Source: Apteryx mantelli (lineage: Eukaryota; Chordata; Aves; Apterygiformes; Apterygidae). Taken from it: a stretch of DNA of 64,000 bases. Positions 36,239 to 50,120 of the stretch are shown here, in pieces (positions within the stretch are counted from its first letter, which is position 1; every line of letters starts with the position of its first letter). Both the position numbers and the translations under genes were made by a program. Location: NCBI RefSeq assembly GCF_036417845.1, contig NC_089979.1, positions 117,895,415 to 117,959,414 on the forward strand, read 5' to 3'. The notes under the pieces were generated by a model. The model did not search any database and was not told the DNA's origin. It saw only the letters and a list, made by a program, of their open reading frames with translations.

Positions 36239-36372
36239 AGCTGGTGCGGGGGGAGGGCAGGCGGCGGCGGCCGTTACTGCGGGTCACGCGCCGCCTTTCT
36301 GTTACTGTTGTTCGAGTCCAGCTCCCCCGACCCCGCTGCCGCTGCCTCTCGCCTCCCCCGGCTGCAGCCCCG

Positions 36373-36382
36373 CACTTCCGGG
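36373..36382 (+). promoter_or_regulatory. Consensus ETS/GABP-type site
   Basis: CACTTCCGGG is read on the plus strand; the minus strand gives CCCGGAAGTG, the classic ETS core in CpG-island promoters, often near the start site. Binding is inferred from the motif only. Confidence 0.5.
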
Positions 36383-36720
36383 ATCGTCTCGTCTCGCGCT
36401 CCCTCCGCAGCGTCGTCACGCGCGGCCGTTTCCCCGCCCCCCCGCGCGCCGGGGAGGGGGCGGCGCCGTGCCGCGCCGCACGGGCACCTCGCGCCGCCTT
36501 GCACTGCCCTACTGCAGCCGTCGCGGTGGGCGCGCGCGCGGCCGTTGCTCCGCGGCCTGCCGGGGCGCTGACGGGATTCAGACAGCGCCGGCTGCAGCAG
36601 TCGGCGCTGGCGTCCCGGCCGGACGTAGGCGCCACGCCGTTCACATAAAGCCCCGGTAACAGAGGGTCGGCGAAACCCTTGGGAGCCGCCGACACTCGGC
36701 CTCAGGCGGCTTATTTTAGC

Positions 36721-39700
36721 TCTCAGGAGCTCGCCCCCGGCTCTGGTGCAGATACGTTTTGGCAGGACGCCGTATGGGGGGTAGTCGTCTTGAAGCCCGG
36801 AGTGGGCAGAAAATTCGAGAGCTGTCTGAAGAAGGACTGTTCGTTGGAGGATGTCTACTGAACTCAACTGTGGTAAAGGAAATGTTCCTAACCAATAAAA
36901 TAACATAGCCCGTAAGTGACATTGTTTAACAAAAATGGTGGCTACTGAAAAATCAGATGCCAGACATGTAAGGTTTTAGAGGAAAGCAAAGGATTCCATT
37001 GTCAACCCACACTAAAACTGGTGTTTTAAGTACATTAAGGCATCTGTCACTTCTCAATAGCAAATGCTATAATATATTGACTGTAGAAGACAGTGTCACA
37101 TGTTGCAGTAATTATGGATGTCATGCATATCACTTTCTGCTGACTGCTCAGTATAGCTTAAATAGGTAAAACAGATATGTAATCTGCAAAGTTTACGTGT
37201 ATGAAAAAGTGAAATGGAATGTTCAACTGTTCTCATTCCCCATTTTTTTTCTGTCATGTGTTACAGACTTAATGTTGTAAGCCTGCTATTTTTTATTACA
37301 TAAGTCTTGATATGAGGAAGATACCTGAGTGTTAGCATAAATAGGAGTGGTAAAAATGTTTTTTAAATTACGTAAAAGTATGTGTTCTATATTTTGTGTG
37401 GTAGCATACCAGCAGTTGCTATAAAGTAAAGCTGATGATACCTTCCTACTGGAAGTGAACTGTGTTAGGTAGGGGCCAAGATGTGCTATCATCTTTGTTG
37501 TCTGGTGACAATTAAAAGTGGTGGGATAACAGGGAAAGAGGAGAACCTATGAAGTTAGTTTTAGCAGCTCCTGTCATCACTGGGAGGGGCAACTCTTCCA
37601 GTATTAACAGTCGCTGTATACAATCCAGAACTGCTCTGCCAACAGCAGCCTGGCCTTGTAGGACACTAGTGTAGTGAAGTAGGCACTGGAGTTGTCCTAT
37701 CCTGCTGCTTCCAGTAATCTGTGAAGCCCAGATGGTTATCCAGCATTCAGAGCTTTGCCAGGTTGCATCTATTACGGACCTTGACTACATTCACAAAAAC
37801 TGAGCATATACGTCAACAATTCTTTGGTGCGCTCCCAACTTCCTAAATTGAATAAACACCCAGCTGAATTTCTCAGAGCTCAATCAAAAACAAATAGAAG
37901 TTGTTTTAATTTTACATTTAAAAAAAAGGAATTCTATTGTACAATAACTACAGAAAGTAAATCCCCCTGCCTTACTCGTATCTGGGCATATGAGTTCCCT
38001 GCTTTTTTTTTTTTTCCCATGGTTTTATTGTCCCACACACACTTGTAAGCTTTTGGTCTCTTAGCCTGAGTCAGCATTATACTGACTGCATTTTGCAGTC
38101 CCAGGGAAAACCTCTAGCCTCACAAGCTGAGATTCTGATCAGTCTTTTGATATAGTCAGTTGGGCAGTGGCCTGCCTTTGTTTCCCACATCAAGACCTTA
38201 TGGGGTATAGTTAGCCTACACATCATTACAAGTTACATGGTTGTCTATATATGGAAGATGGAGGCCATTAATACCTTCCAGCCTAACAATCATAAACATG
38301 GAAAGGGTGTGAACAGGGAAGGGCAAGAACAGCTATGAGATCATAGTTTCACTTTTGAGCCCTGGTGACCTTTAGGTGGCTGTTGCTTAACAAATGCAAC
38401 CACTGATATTTTGCATCTCTAACCCCTTCACCAACACAGCACAGAAATTCTACTTTGTCTTAGGATAAGTTACCAGAACTTCAAACATACAAGTGATTTG
38501 CTTCTTTCTCACAGATTTCTTAGTCAGTCAATAACCCTCTGGTGCCTTTCTTCTGATTATTACAATTATAATATTATGAACAGTAATGACTTGTCTCCTG
38601 TTACCTCTGACAATTCAAGTACTATTTCCCAACTTAGAGATGAGGAAGCTGCATAGTCAGTAGTTAGCAGTGCAGGGAACATAATCTACTTCTTCTGAGT
38701 CAGAGTCCTATGCTTCAAAAAACAAACATACTTCCTTCTTCAAAAAGTTTATGATAGTATGTAAGGGAACCAGTTTAAAACAGCTTTCCCTTAAAATATT
38801 TAGAGTCATGCAGTATAAACAGGTTATAGCCATATTTTAAGCATTACCGGTCACTGATATATTTAATTTTAGTGTAGACAGATCATTAGATGTCCCCAGT
38901 TTTCCTCTTTTTCCTAAACAATCATTATGTATATAGAGAGCACTGCAATTTTGCAAAGGCATTTTTAAAAGTCAGATTTGCTTTTGGTTTGCAAACTTGC
39001 TTTTCAGTGTGCTTCGTATTTTTTGTCATTGGGATTTTTATACGGAAAACTTTTCACTGAACTCTAGCATTCTGAATGTTTTATATTTGCTTTTTGTTCA
39101 CAAATTCTGTGCACAATGGAAAATTTCATTAACACAAGATTTTGCTGTGTTTGCTGTATTTGATTTTATTCTGTAGGTTTTGGTCATGCTGCTTTATCCA
39201 TAACGGAAGAGTTTTTCCGTAACAAACACTATACTAAATAAATTACAAACCAGCAAAAGGAAGTGATAAGGCGTCTAGTTGGGTTCATTAAATCTGATGG
39301 TCCTCTTGTCTAAAGCTTCATTTAATCATTCAGATCCAATGCCATTTTGATTCTCCTAACAGAATCTTCTGATGAGAGAGAGTAAGACCAAGTCTTTTAT
39401 GACCATTGTCTTTTGACCATGAGTTTCAGTAATGATTATCCTCAGTTGCCAAAATGAGGGAATGCAGAAAATGAGCTGTACATCAGAAAACACTTGGATT
39501 GTTCTGACTGTATTGTATCCAAATAACCCATCTAGTTCTAGTGCCCATTTAGAAGAGAGTATAAAATTATCATTACCTGTGAATGAAACTTCTCCCTAAC
39601 AGCTCATAATGACCAGCAGAAGAGGAAATCCTTTTATTTCAAAATTTAGAGGAACTATAAATCCTGTTTCCCTAGATTTTGGTAAGTATTTATTAGAGTT

Positions 39701-42700
39701 TTATAATTCTCATAGGTGAAGAGGGACCTGAAAAAGAAGTAAACTGCTGGGCCAGGGTGATGCTTATCTTTGTGCTTGTGCAGCCACATTCTCAGAATGC
39801 TCAATATACCATCCAATGCTAAATAAGAAAAACACATCTTCAGTGATAGGGGTCAGGATGAAGAAGAAGTGAGAGGCTGGAGAATGGAGAAAACAGGTCT
39901 AGATCAATACTGTCTGCACATTTTCTTAGAGTAGGCACTCGTGTATCGTGGTAACTCCAACATAGTGGCCTTTCAAGCACACACTAAATACAGATAGTGA
40001 ATATATATGACTTTTACCTGAAGAGAAGAGGGTGCTGGCAGAACGGATCAGAATAAGAAGGGCATCACATGCATAGCTAGTGGCAAGGAAGAGAACCTTG
40101 TGGATGAAATAAATGACAAGTAGAAATGGGGATGAGAGAAGGCCAAAGAGAAGATGGAGGTGAAGCAATATGAACTTAGATCAGATACAAAAAATAGATA
40201 GGTTATGCAAGGCCTATTGCTGCCCTAGGTAAATGATTTTACATGCTGGCATTGTAGATGGACTAGAGCAGGGGAAGCAGGGAATTCAACCAGCATTAGT
40301 GCAAGATTTTCCACAAATGGTTACAAAAATATTAGCTATTAGGCCAATTAGAGTGCAGCCTAGAGTTTTCAGCAGGACTTGGAAATAGGCAGTATTACTG
40401 ATTACATGATGATAGTGCCTGTATTTGTTACTCAAGCACACCACATAAGCAGGAAAAATAGCTCTTTATTGTCCCACATCATGGTTTGTGGTATTGGGTC
40501 TTCATAATAAGCACCAAAGCATTGTTAAAGTATTTTCATTTATTTTATTAAAAATGTATGGTAAAATTATGTCCCACTCAACAAGATTTATAAGATTTTT
40601 CAACAAATGTTATTATTTTTACTGTTCATGTACTGTTCATGCTATTCATATCTCTATGGTTTCAGAAGATTTATGAAGCAAAACAGCTTGGAAAAGACAG
40701 CAGCAACATTCAGTTCAATAAGAAATAGTTGAGGGACAGGCTATTAAAACATATTTCCCAAAAGCTGAAGATCATGAGTTGCGCAAGATGTATCAGTACA
40801 AATATATCAAAAGCTGCTTACAATGCACTGAATAAAACTGCTTGCCATTTAGTTATATTAGTCCTGCTTATGCCATAGTAGGCTATGGTCACATTCTGCC
40901 TCCAGCTACAAACTTCCTACTGAAAAAGAGCCACTGTTTACATAGGAAATTGTCCTGATAAAAGGCAAAGTATAAATGTATACTGCTATAGGTATACTGA
41001 TACAATGTCAGGTAACCAATAATACCAAAAATGGCCCATTTTATTTCAAAAGAGGGTGTTTGTAAGGATATACATTTATTCTATTGCTTGAAGGGTAGCT
41101 ATGCATAAGAAAAGGTAGAGCTGATAGAGAATATGATTGGAATTTGATCCTGGACAGATTGCACAGCTAATGACTGAATCCAACCCTGAATGCAATTTCC
41201 TGAAAAATCCAAAGTTATGCATGAGTATTTGACTTCGATTTTGGCATGAATATCTGTAATTAACACATTTTGGTGAAATATTTATGGTGTTGGATTTGAA
41301 AAAGGTTCAGAGCCTTCCTCTGAAAGTTTGTTGGAAAAAGGAAAAAGATTTGCTCTATCTTTTTTCAGTGTTGAACGGCTGATGTTACTTAGTAAATCCT
41401 TAATATTAATTTGTATATATAAATCATGGGCTTTTAAATAATTTTTACCCTTAGGAATGGAGAACAAAGTACCTGTCATATTGCATTAAAAGCAGATGAA
41501 AAATCAAACATCAGCTTTTTGTGATAATGGACTAAATTTTGCCTTACATTGCACTTATTCTTGCCATGAACATTTCCTTGAACTGTCAGAGGATTTCAGA
41601 AGCCTCAAAAGGAGATAGGTAGCATTCTAGTATCATCACATCTTTAATTAAAAGTTAAAAGAACAAAGGATTAATGACCTTGAAACACAAGTTTTTCCAA
41701 TATATTGTTCATATAACTATGCTGTATTTTTACTGCCTCCAATTTTTAAATAATAACCAACTGAAGCTTAAGGACGTTGTTTTTTATTCATTCCAGAAAA
41801 GAGATGCGTTTTTGATTTATAAATTGCTCTTACAAGCTTGGCTAATTAAGCTACCCCTTAAGATTTGAAAGTCAGAAAATTTTCACCTAAATTCTGTATT
41901 ACTAAACAGTGCAAAGGTATCAATAATTGGAAGTAAAAAAATAAGTGAAAGATAACTGGATAACTTTGAATCTTTTAATTATTACAATATGGGGCATGCC
42001 TAAAGCAACAGATTTATCTTATTCACCATAAAATATTGCTTTCTTCATTTAAAGCATTGTATTTCATATTTTATAAAGAAGTTTTTCCAAATATATCATC
42101 AATTCAATCCAGATATATTTGCAGCAAAGGAGAGAGGAGCTTTCAAAGAGACAGAAATTAAAATTTGTCCTTTGTTGGTGTTTTGCAATATGTAATTAAA
42201 TTTTATATTGTTTTCATGTGTATATTCAATGTAAAAAATACCTTTTCCCTGTTTATTACATTAAAATTACAAGGCTTGACTAGAAAATTCTATGTATAAT
42301 TTGAGGACTGTTAGGCTTATTACAATGAAGATATCAAAGAAACTAAATCTGGATAATTGAGGGAGATCCATTATAAGTCATCACTGACCCAAGCATTTAT
42401 TTTAATAGTATTTTCTATTTGAAGTATTTCTTATCCTGAAGTATATTATAAAATATTCAAATAGAAATCATTTCACATAGCTTGAAGTAGGCCTGGAATG
42501 GAAGTGGGTAATCAGGCAGGCAGTCATGATGCAGTGTAACAGTTGCTAGTATGGAGAGAACAAATCTTGCTACATGGAACAAGCAGGATAGTCAATTCTT
42601 AAGAAGCCAAAAGAAATACCTTTATGTTCACCAAGCGACACTGCTGACTTTCAGTCCTGTGGTTCTAAAGACTCTTTATGGCAAATGAGAGGTTTACACC

Positions 42701-45700
42701 ACTGAAAATCCTCTTTATTGACAGTATATATATCCAAGTAGAGGAGAGCCTGAAAATTGCATTTCAAATATCTAGCGCTCCTTCACTGCACAAAGCAGTC
42801 TTGTTTTTTGAGAAGACAGTAATAAACTTTGTATCTCTTGTGGGCCGCACACACGTGCCCTGACAGAGACAAGCCTGTTGCTTATGTGTAAGCCAGGAAG
42901 CATCTGTCCTTTGGCTGGGGGCATGTGCCTCTGCGAGTGTTACAGAGGCTGGCCAAGCGCACCTACTCACTTACTCAGATAAACAATGAGACACTGTAGT
43001 CTGCCTACTCAGTAAAGTGAAGGTGAGAGTATTTGAACCAGGGTGATATAACCAAAGCCAGACGTACTTCTGAGCATACTTTTATGGACCTATCCTCTGT
43101 ATCCTCATCTGCATATTGCCATTGTCACTATATAGAGGAGAAAGAAGCTTACAGCCAGAAGGATTTGCCATAATGTGCTGGGCAAAGCAGAGTCACACTG
43201 TTGGGGCAGTATTAGGAGATACAGCAAGACAACAACAGGGGCCAAGGCCTAATGTCAGGTCCACAGAGTATGTAAGGAGGAAAGCAAGAACCTAATTTTA
43301 AAGCTGTGAAAGTCAAGGAAATTACTGCTGCTTCCTAATGTGGGAATCAAATGAACCATTCCCCAGGATCCTCACAGTCCAGGAAGAACAGCTATGAGCC
43401 TCATTCTGTGGAAGCAATTCACTCAGGTGCGTAACAGTCTCAGACCTTACAAAAATGGAAAGATCAAACAAAAGATGGAAGACCCTGAGATCATGGTTGT
43501 TCCATCATCCAGGCAGGGAGGGGTTTGTGACTTTTTCCAGTTCAAAACATCTCATTAGCACATGCACTGGCAGCCTTGCAAAGAGCAACCTCTAATAACA
43601 ATATAGTGAATCCACTTCTGAAACCACCAAAGATCCTAATATCCTGCTGTTAAACTTGTCCATAATATGAGGGTTTTCATCTCACACATTCCAAACATAA
43701 TGAATCAGAACAAAGTTTCTCTGTTACATAATGTAACAAAAGCCAGTACAGACAGCTCTGTTGCAAAGTTTGGTCCAACCACAAAAATTTGGGGATAAAG
43801 AAACAGCAACATGGTTTGCCAACAACACTGCCAGAAGATTCCTCCTAAAAATGCTTGCATTACAATGTTCAAAGGAGCAATGATATACAAACTTGCACTG
43901 TCACAGACTACAAAAAGTAAGATGCAAAAAATGTGGTTTAATCTTCTATTTCATCTTTCTATCGTCCATACATGGATGTATGTGGTGCAAGCAGGCAACA
44001 AAATCCAATGTTAGCAGTGCCCTTGAATTGCACAAAAAGGGAAGGAGAGGATGATTTGATCCAGTGCATTCTTACAATACATATCTTTTCCTCATTTGTG
44101 TTTTTTATTATTATTATTACAGGAGATAACTGGGAGTCAAGTTGCTTTTAATTGTAGTAGGATTTCCATATTTCTGACTTAGACTTCACAGAGAGAAATA
44201 TGTGGATTTTCTCTGCACTATGCATCCAGAGAAGGGGTGGAGGAGTTGTGCAGGCATATTCTGTGTTGTATGTAAGCAGTAAGTCTGATATATCTCAAAT
44301 ACATATAATTTATTATACATGCACAGGGACCTTTTGTCTGAGATTTCTGGACTGGGAGTCTAGGCATTTTGGACAAATGGCTAATGGCCTGTTTTTATAA
44401 AAAGAATTTCCCAGACAGAGGAGCTAATGTTTCTCCAAAGCATAAACCTTGTAGATGTACCATCACAAGACTACTGTGTGTGTTTGCCTCATGTCAACAG
44501 GTAGTTTGTGTTCACAATTTAGCAACCTCCTGATGGAGAAAGAAAAAAGCACACTCTCAGTTTAAGTCATTTTTAAACCTTGAAGTTATGCATTAATAAA
44601 TCTAACAATCTTTAAATACCCTTCCCTGAATATTGCTGTCTTTCTTTCTACAGATACATTAAGTTGGACCAGATTAGTTGCATAGAAAGTAGTTTTTATA
44701 GTATTTATTGGGGAAGCAAATGAAAACATCACAGAGTCTTACTCAGACGTTCAAGGAAGAGTTTGACAGACACTGGATGAGCTAGCTTGTGTTATGAGAC
44801 TTCACTTAAGTCAACACTTTTGCACAAGTTATATAAATTAGGGCAGATACCAATTCACTATTTGTCATATATGAATCATCCTGGTATGAAGTATCAGGAT
44901 ATGGTTTGACTAATGCCAGTACCTAAATGTTACTGTAAGGAATTTAGCATGCAAATTATGTTTTACAAACTCAGAAGATTATCCCTAATGCTTACTTCAT
45001 TCATTTCTCAGGTTGGTCTGCCTGACATTCCCTCTGAAATTCCAGGAGGTTCTTACTGCCATATTGACAGACTGAAATTTTTTTAATGAATCACTTTTAA
45101 AGGCAAAAAATCCATTTACTTATCTGTGATATATTCTTCTTTGCAATCAGACAAACAGCTGATTTGTGTATACAACATTTCCTTCATTCACACTGAGTAG
45201 TATAAACTGTAATACAGCATTTCTTTCAAACTTGTATGCCTAGCAATTTAACACTGTTTCCTCTGCTTCCAGACATAGTGATGCTGACATACACAAAAAG
45301 GTATTTCAAGGAACACAAGGCAGTATATTTCTGCTTAAAATATTATCTTTAAGTGAATGCTTAATTACTATCCATTCTCCATGCAAACGTTAACATGCTT
45401 ATCAGTCACTTTTGCAATCAGCTGCCAATACCTGGAAACTACTTAGCTAGGAGTTTGATGACTAGGCATAACAGACATGAAATTGTCCTCAGAATCACTT
45501 TAGGACAGCAAGTGAATTTCATAGGGTATCTCAATGTGAAAAATAAAGACTAACTAGTTATTTACCATGTATTTTATCCATGTTTTTATAACTTGGATAA
45601 CACAGGATGTGCCCATGTCTGTCCACTTTCAGGCTTGTATTTTTGTGTGTTCTTTCTATACCTCTCTGTCTACATTTATTTCTAGTATCTGCTTCCTCCA

Positions 45701-48700
45701 CCTTTCACAAGGTTCAAAGAATAAGTTTCGGATTGGTTAGCTATATGTGAGTCATGATAGTAGGTCAGTTCATTTTCCCATGGCATGTTTTGTTCCATCT
45801 CATGACTGTCAGTTTTTCCATTTTGATCTTACCAGTACTACCTGCTTGGCATTGTAGTTTATCAGTGATTAATGAGGCATCTATTTTCAGGAATGAAGCA
45901 ACTAAAGAACTTTTTCTTCACTATGTAGGTGATTTAATATGACTTTTCATTCAATGTACCTCGTGCTTATATGCCAGTTATTAAAATGTTCCGGTTTATT
46001 GCCTAGAAGTATATGCAGTGATTCAACAGTAACCATCTCTATTTGTATAAAACTCATATAAGGTCTAGATACATACATGCCCTAAAAAACAACTCAATGA
46101 GAGATGGGAAATTTTACTTGTGATGCATTATTTGTTAAGAGAGAAGAGCTGGATAAAAATTAAAGATGAAAACTTCAGGCTCACCAGAACTTTTTTTAAA
46201 AGTGCTACTGTTGTACCCAATAATTTGCACTCTTGGGCTTTGACAGCATGCAGACACCATATCTAACTATTGACAAACAAAAAGTTTGCTCTGACTCTTT
46301 TCCCCTCCTGTTTTCTCATGTACTCAGCACAAAATAATAAATTAGATTTCAGGATGGCATATTAGCCAGATTACATTCAGGGAAACAAGGGAGTTAGAAT
46401 GGTGACTCTTTAGGAAATGCAAAGGGATTGTTGTAAAGAATGAAGGACTATGTGGGCACTTATTGCAAGCTGAGGTGATGACTCAGAATACTTGTTGTGG
46501 AAAAGCATCACATTCAAGGTGTCCTGATTAAGTAAGTAAAGCTCAAACTTTTTCTAGCTTTTACATGTTGAATGAGGAAAACTGGGAGTGTGGTTTTTTG
46601 CCATAACACCTACTAAATTACTATAAGTGCTTGCAAATGTCTTCCAAAAGATTTAAGAACACTTTGCAAATGTTAATCGAGTTAGACAATAATTGAAGCA
46701 ACTATATATTAATAGACTTATCCTAAAAATAAGAGAGAAGTTATTTACAAGAACTCTCATGCCAGACCAAGGAGAAGAACCAGCGATTTCTGTTTTCATA
46801 GAATTCATTAACACATTGTGGCCTGTTTCTCACCTTTTATTTCTTTTCATATTCCCAAGAACACCCATACCAGAAAAGGTCTTCCCACCAAGTGAACAAA
46901 TGGCTAGACTGGCAGTATTTGCTAAAGATCTTTCGGTGTATGAGCCAGCATGAAAGCAGTCTGAGGTGTGGCCAAGATGTTCTTAAGCACTTCTCATGCA
47001 TAGTGCTGAAAAGTCCTTTGGGAAACGTGGCAATTACAGTACAAGTTAGGGCAACCCTTCGGGTAGCTGGAATTTTTCCAGGGACCAAACTGGCCTGTGG
47101 CAACTTCAGAATGGAGATAAGTACATATTTCTTCCACTTGTTTTCTGTTCTATACTACACTTGAAAGGAACTGAACTGGCTGACCTTGCCTCAAGTTCCT
47201 AGTATTGTCAATATTACCGTGCTACAGGGGAGACTCAGCTGTGGGACAGAACACTACTACATGAAGTTCTGTACAAGCAAATAAGAATTTCTGTCCAAAG
47301 GAACATGCAGTTTTAAAGAACCAACAGATTCATATAGATGGAAAGGTACACGGTTGCCTTTCTAAGACACATGATATGGAGATTCCTGATGTAGCCCCAA
47401 CAGAACTAGTTTTCAAACTAGAGGTCTCAAGCAGCACTGCCCAAGCCAGTTAGCTCTGTATCTCAAGTTACTACACGGAGAGTTACAGCACAGAGGTAGC
47501 TTCAGTGCCATACTGAACAACCCTCAACATTGCTACCGTCTAGGAACAACACGTGTTTTCTCCTTTTGATCCTAAAAAGAACGATGGAAAAAAATATGTT
47601 GTTCATCTTAGGAGTGAATTAAATTAGCTCCAAGCAAATGTCATTTTTCGAGGCTGAGTGGCAATGGTGCTGTCACAACATTCTTCTTCCCGAGTTGCTT
47701 CTCTTTTGAATTTTCTTTTAGTACACTTTTCAACAGAGAGAGAAATTTTGGCTAACTAGAGACAGAAGCTTGTGACAATCTCATAATTAATATAATAATC
47801 TTACTCTCTTTTTATAGTTTTTGGAAATATTTATAATTTCATAATTTCTTCCTCAAGAGATATATTAATTCATTTATAGAAGAGAGAACAAAAAACCTTT
47901 TAAAAACAATTAATTACCATGTAAATCGTGTTTCCACCCTTACCCTCAGCACTGCCTAAATATATGGGGGATACTGATAAAAGTGACAGGAAGCTCATTT
48001 TTTCTAATCGCAAGATAAAGCTAAAAGTAATATTCGTGCCATGTTTTTAATTTATTTCCTGAGGGGGCTGATACATATGGTGAATCCAGTACCTATCGCA
48101 AATGCCACACTGAAAAATTTATCTCCCAGTGTCAAAAGATTAAACTGTACAAAGCTATTATATATTAATTTAATATTGGTGTTTCTCCTTGTTGCAGTAT
48201 CATCTCTCTACTTAATGACCTGTAACATCTTAAATAAAATACAGTGACTGGAATACATCTGAAATTAAGTCAGATTTTATTGTATAATGGACTTTTATCA
48301 AGGCAGATGAAAAAGAGGACTCATAAAACTAACTGCTAGTTAGTGGTTATGGAAAGAAAATCAATCTGCAATTAAACTGTAATGTTGGTACATTAAATAG
48401 GAGTGAGTAATGGCAGTTAAACTTAATTAAAGTTGGAAAATATTTAAAATATCAGTAACAGTTTTATACTGAAAACATATGATGAGTTTTGGCTTGATTA
48501 CCCCTAGAAGGCCCACTGCTGTACCTTCTTCAGGCAAAACACCTGCTGAGATCTGTATGTTTGTAAAGAGAGATTACAGACACATTTTAAAGTTGATAAA
48601 GGTGGTCTCTATTCAAGCAAAGATTACATAGCTATTGCCCAGTTCTGTGAGATGTAGTTTGCATTATCTTTTGGTGGTGGGATCTTTGTGGCAAAATACT

Positions 48701-48879
48701 GTGTGGATTAGATATGAATTTACATGAGCTTTTGGAAGCAATTATGGCTAAGGAAATGTTTTTATGATAATTGTGTTCCTGTATTTTCATGCAATGACCA
48801 TGTCCTTGCGTGAAAGGTACAGAGAATAGTTGAAACCGTATTTTGCAATACAGGTTCTGTGATCTTAGCTGTATCACTT
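36721..48879. other. Gene-free intergenic DNA, left part
   Basis: AT-rich, mostly unique sequence with no exon-like conserved frame or RNA gene that I recognise. It contains a MIR-like remnant at about 38620-38716 and a weaker MIR-like patch at about 43115-43185. It lies upstream of both PDCD6IP and CLASP2, so it could hold enhancers, but I see no specific evidence for one. Confidence 0.6.
38620..38716 (-). mobile_element. MIR-like SINE remnant
   Basis: The segment with TTAGAGATGAGGAAGCTG, then CAGTAGTTAGCAGTGCAGGG, then GAGTCAGAGTCCTATGCTTC follows the order of a reverse-complement MIR (GATGAGGAAACTG, then AGCTAGTAAGTGGCAGAGC, then TCTGACTCCAGAGCCCATGC). It is strongly decayed and was matched by eye to a remembered consensus. 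Confidence 0.5.
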
Positions 48880-50120
48880 TATTAGACTGTGCCCACCTAA
48901 AGCTGGAAACCCTGACTGTTCACTGTCCATTATTTTTGCACAGTCCAAGGTGTCAAGAGAGTAACCTAGTTAAGACAGCAGCGAATCCTCCTTGCAGCGC
49001 CCACCAATATGCACCGTTGGGAAGTCTGGGTGAATCGCAACGCTCCTGAGAGCACTGCTGCCAAGACAACATATTCCCTACAAGGCCACACCACCGACTG
49101 CACCTCCCACACTTACCTTCACCTGTGATGTGCTTCTCCGAATATTCTGCAGCACAAGTGGGATGTTCAGCTCTCTTTTCTGCTGGGCTGCCTACACTAT
49201 CACACCACTAAGACAGTGCTTAGCAGAGAGAAGATCTCACACCACACTCCAGCTCCAGAAGGGCTAAGCACTCAGCCACCTTTGGAGCCAGAGTCTGCCT
49301 TGCACCTACAGTGACGAGCAAAAATAGCTTGTCTGTTGGTGGCACAACCACAACAGTTACACCTACGCTTTCACTTTGTCTCTCCCCTGCAGCTGAGACC
49401 CCCCACTGGAGACCTATCTCCAGCAATGGCAGCTGCACACCAAGCCCTGGGATGCCAGGCACTGCCTCGCAAGCCACTGCAGCTGAGCCTGCAGCACTCA
49501 TGGCAGTCACTGTGTGCCTGGGCAGTTTATTTAACACACACGGATGCTGGCCGATGCAAGCTCCCAGTCTCCTAAGGTCTTTACACACAGCCATGGCCTG
49601 CATCCGCTTAGCCCACTCCATGTCTTCAGCTGTAACCAGACCCTTGGTAACCACAGACAGTCTACATTGACATGCCTACAAGCAAGGGAAATGGGAGTGT
49701 CAGGACACAAATATTCCCCATGCTTGGCAAACCCAGCCTAGCCCTGCTGCCAGTTCTGCTCTCCTTGCTTCACCTGGGAGCCTTGCACTAGTATTGCACA
49801 AAGACAGACAGTACAAGCCCAGTGCTTGCCTGGAGCCTCCGTTGGAGGTCTTGGCCTTAGCTGATGCCGCATGTCTGCTGCCAACGTCATGTTGGGGCTC
49901 TGGCAGCTCACACCTGCATGCCTGTGAGGTCCCTGATTTCAGAGTACCTCGGAGTGGACTGGGAGACACAGTCTAGGTTTTGGGTGGCTTCTGAAGGACA
50001 ATAGGGGACTGAATCATGGCAGCATTGTGTCTGGAGCTGACTATGAGAACCTCTGTTTTGACTACAGCTTATGCTAGTAAGGACAGCAAAAATAATTTGT
50101 CTTGAGCAATTAATACTCAA
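48880..50120. other. GC-richer islet with overlapping open frames, unidentified
   Basis: Composition rises relative to the flanks. An open frame of 144 codons runs on the minus strand (49220-49654), with a 119-codon frame on the opposite strand (49311-49670). Neither resembles a family I recognise, there is no obvious splice context, and both frames are open because the segment is GC-rich and stop-poor. A decayed retroelement or old processed insertion is possible; no target duplication or poly-A tail was found. Confidence 0.35.

Larger units (their letters stand above)
35690..36720 (-). promoter_or_regulatory. PDCD6IP: PDCD6IP CpG-island promoter
   Basis: An abrupt rise in GC and CpG density covers the 3' part of intron 1's start, exon 1 and about 480 bp upstream of the ATG. 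No TATA box was seen at a convincing position. A consensus ETS/GABP-type site (CACTTCCGGG, plus strand) lies at 36373-36382, about 135 bp upstream of the start codon. A (GC)8 tract is at 35899-35914. The layout fits a housekeeping, TATA-less promoter; the exact start site is unknown and probably lies near 36,270-36,450. Confidence 0.8.

Noticed and set aside
35528-36571. 347-codon open frame on the plus strand across the PDCD6IP CpG island
   Set aside because: It is antisense to exon 1, composed of Pro/Arg/Ala from GC-rich DNA, and has no recognisable domain. Long stop-free frames are expected in CpG islands.
36111-36906. Minus-strand frames of 194 and 210 codons over PDCD6IP exon 1 and its upstream region
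   Set aside because: They are out of frame with ALIX or run through the promoter; composition-driven.
43115-43185. Possible third MIR-like remnant
   Set aside because: Only scattered words (GAGGAGAAAG, GGATTTGCC) fit the MIR order; too weak to list as an element.
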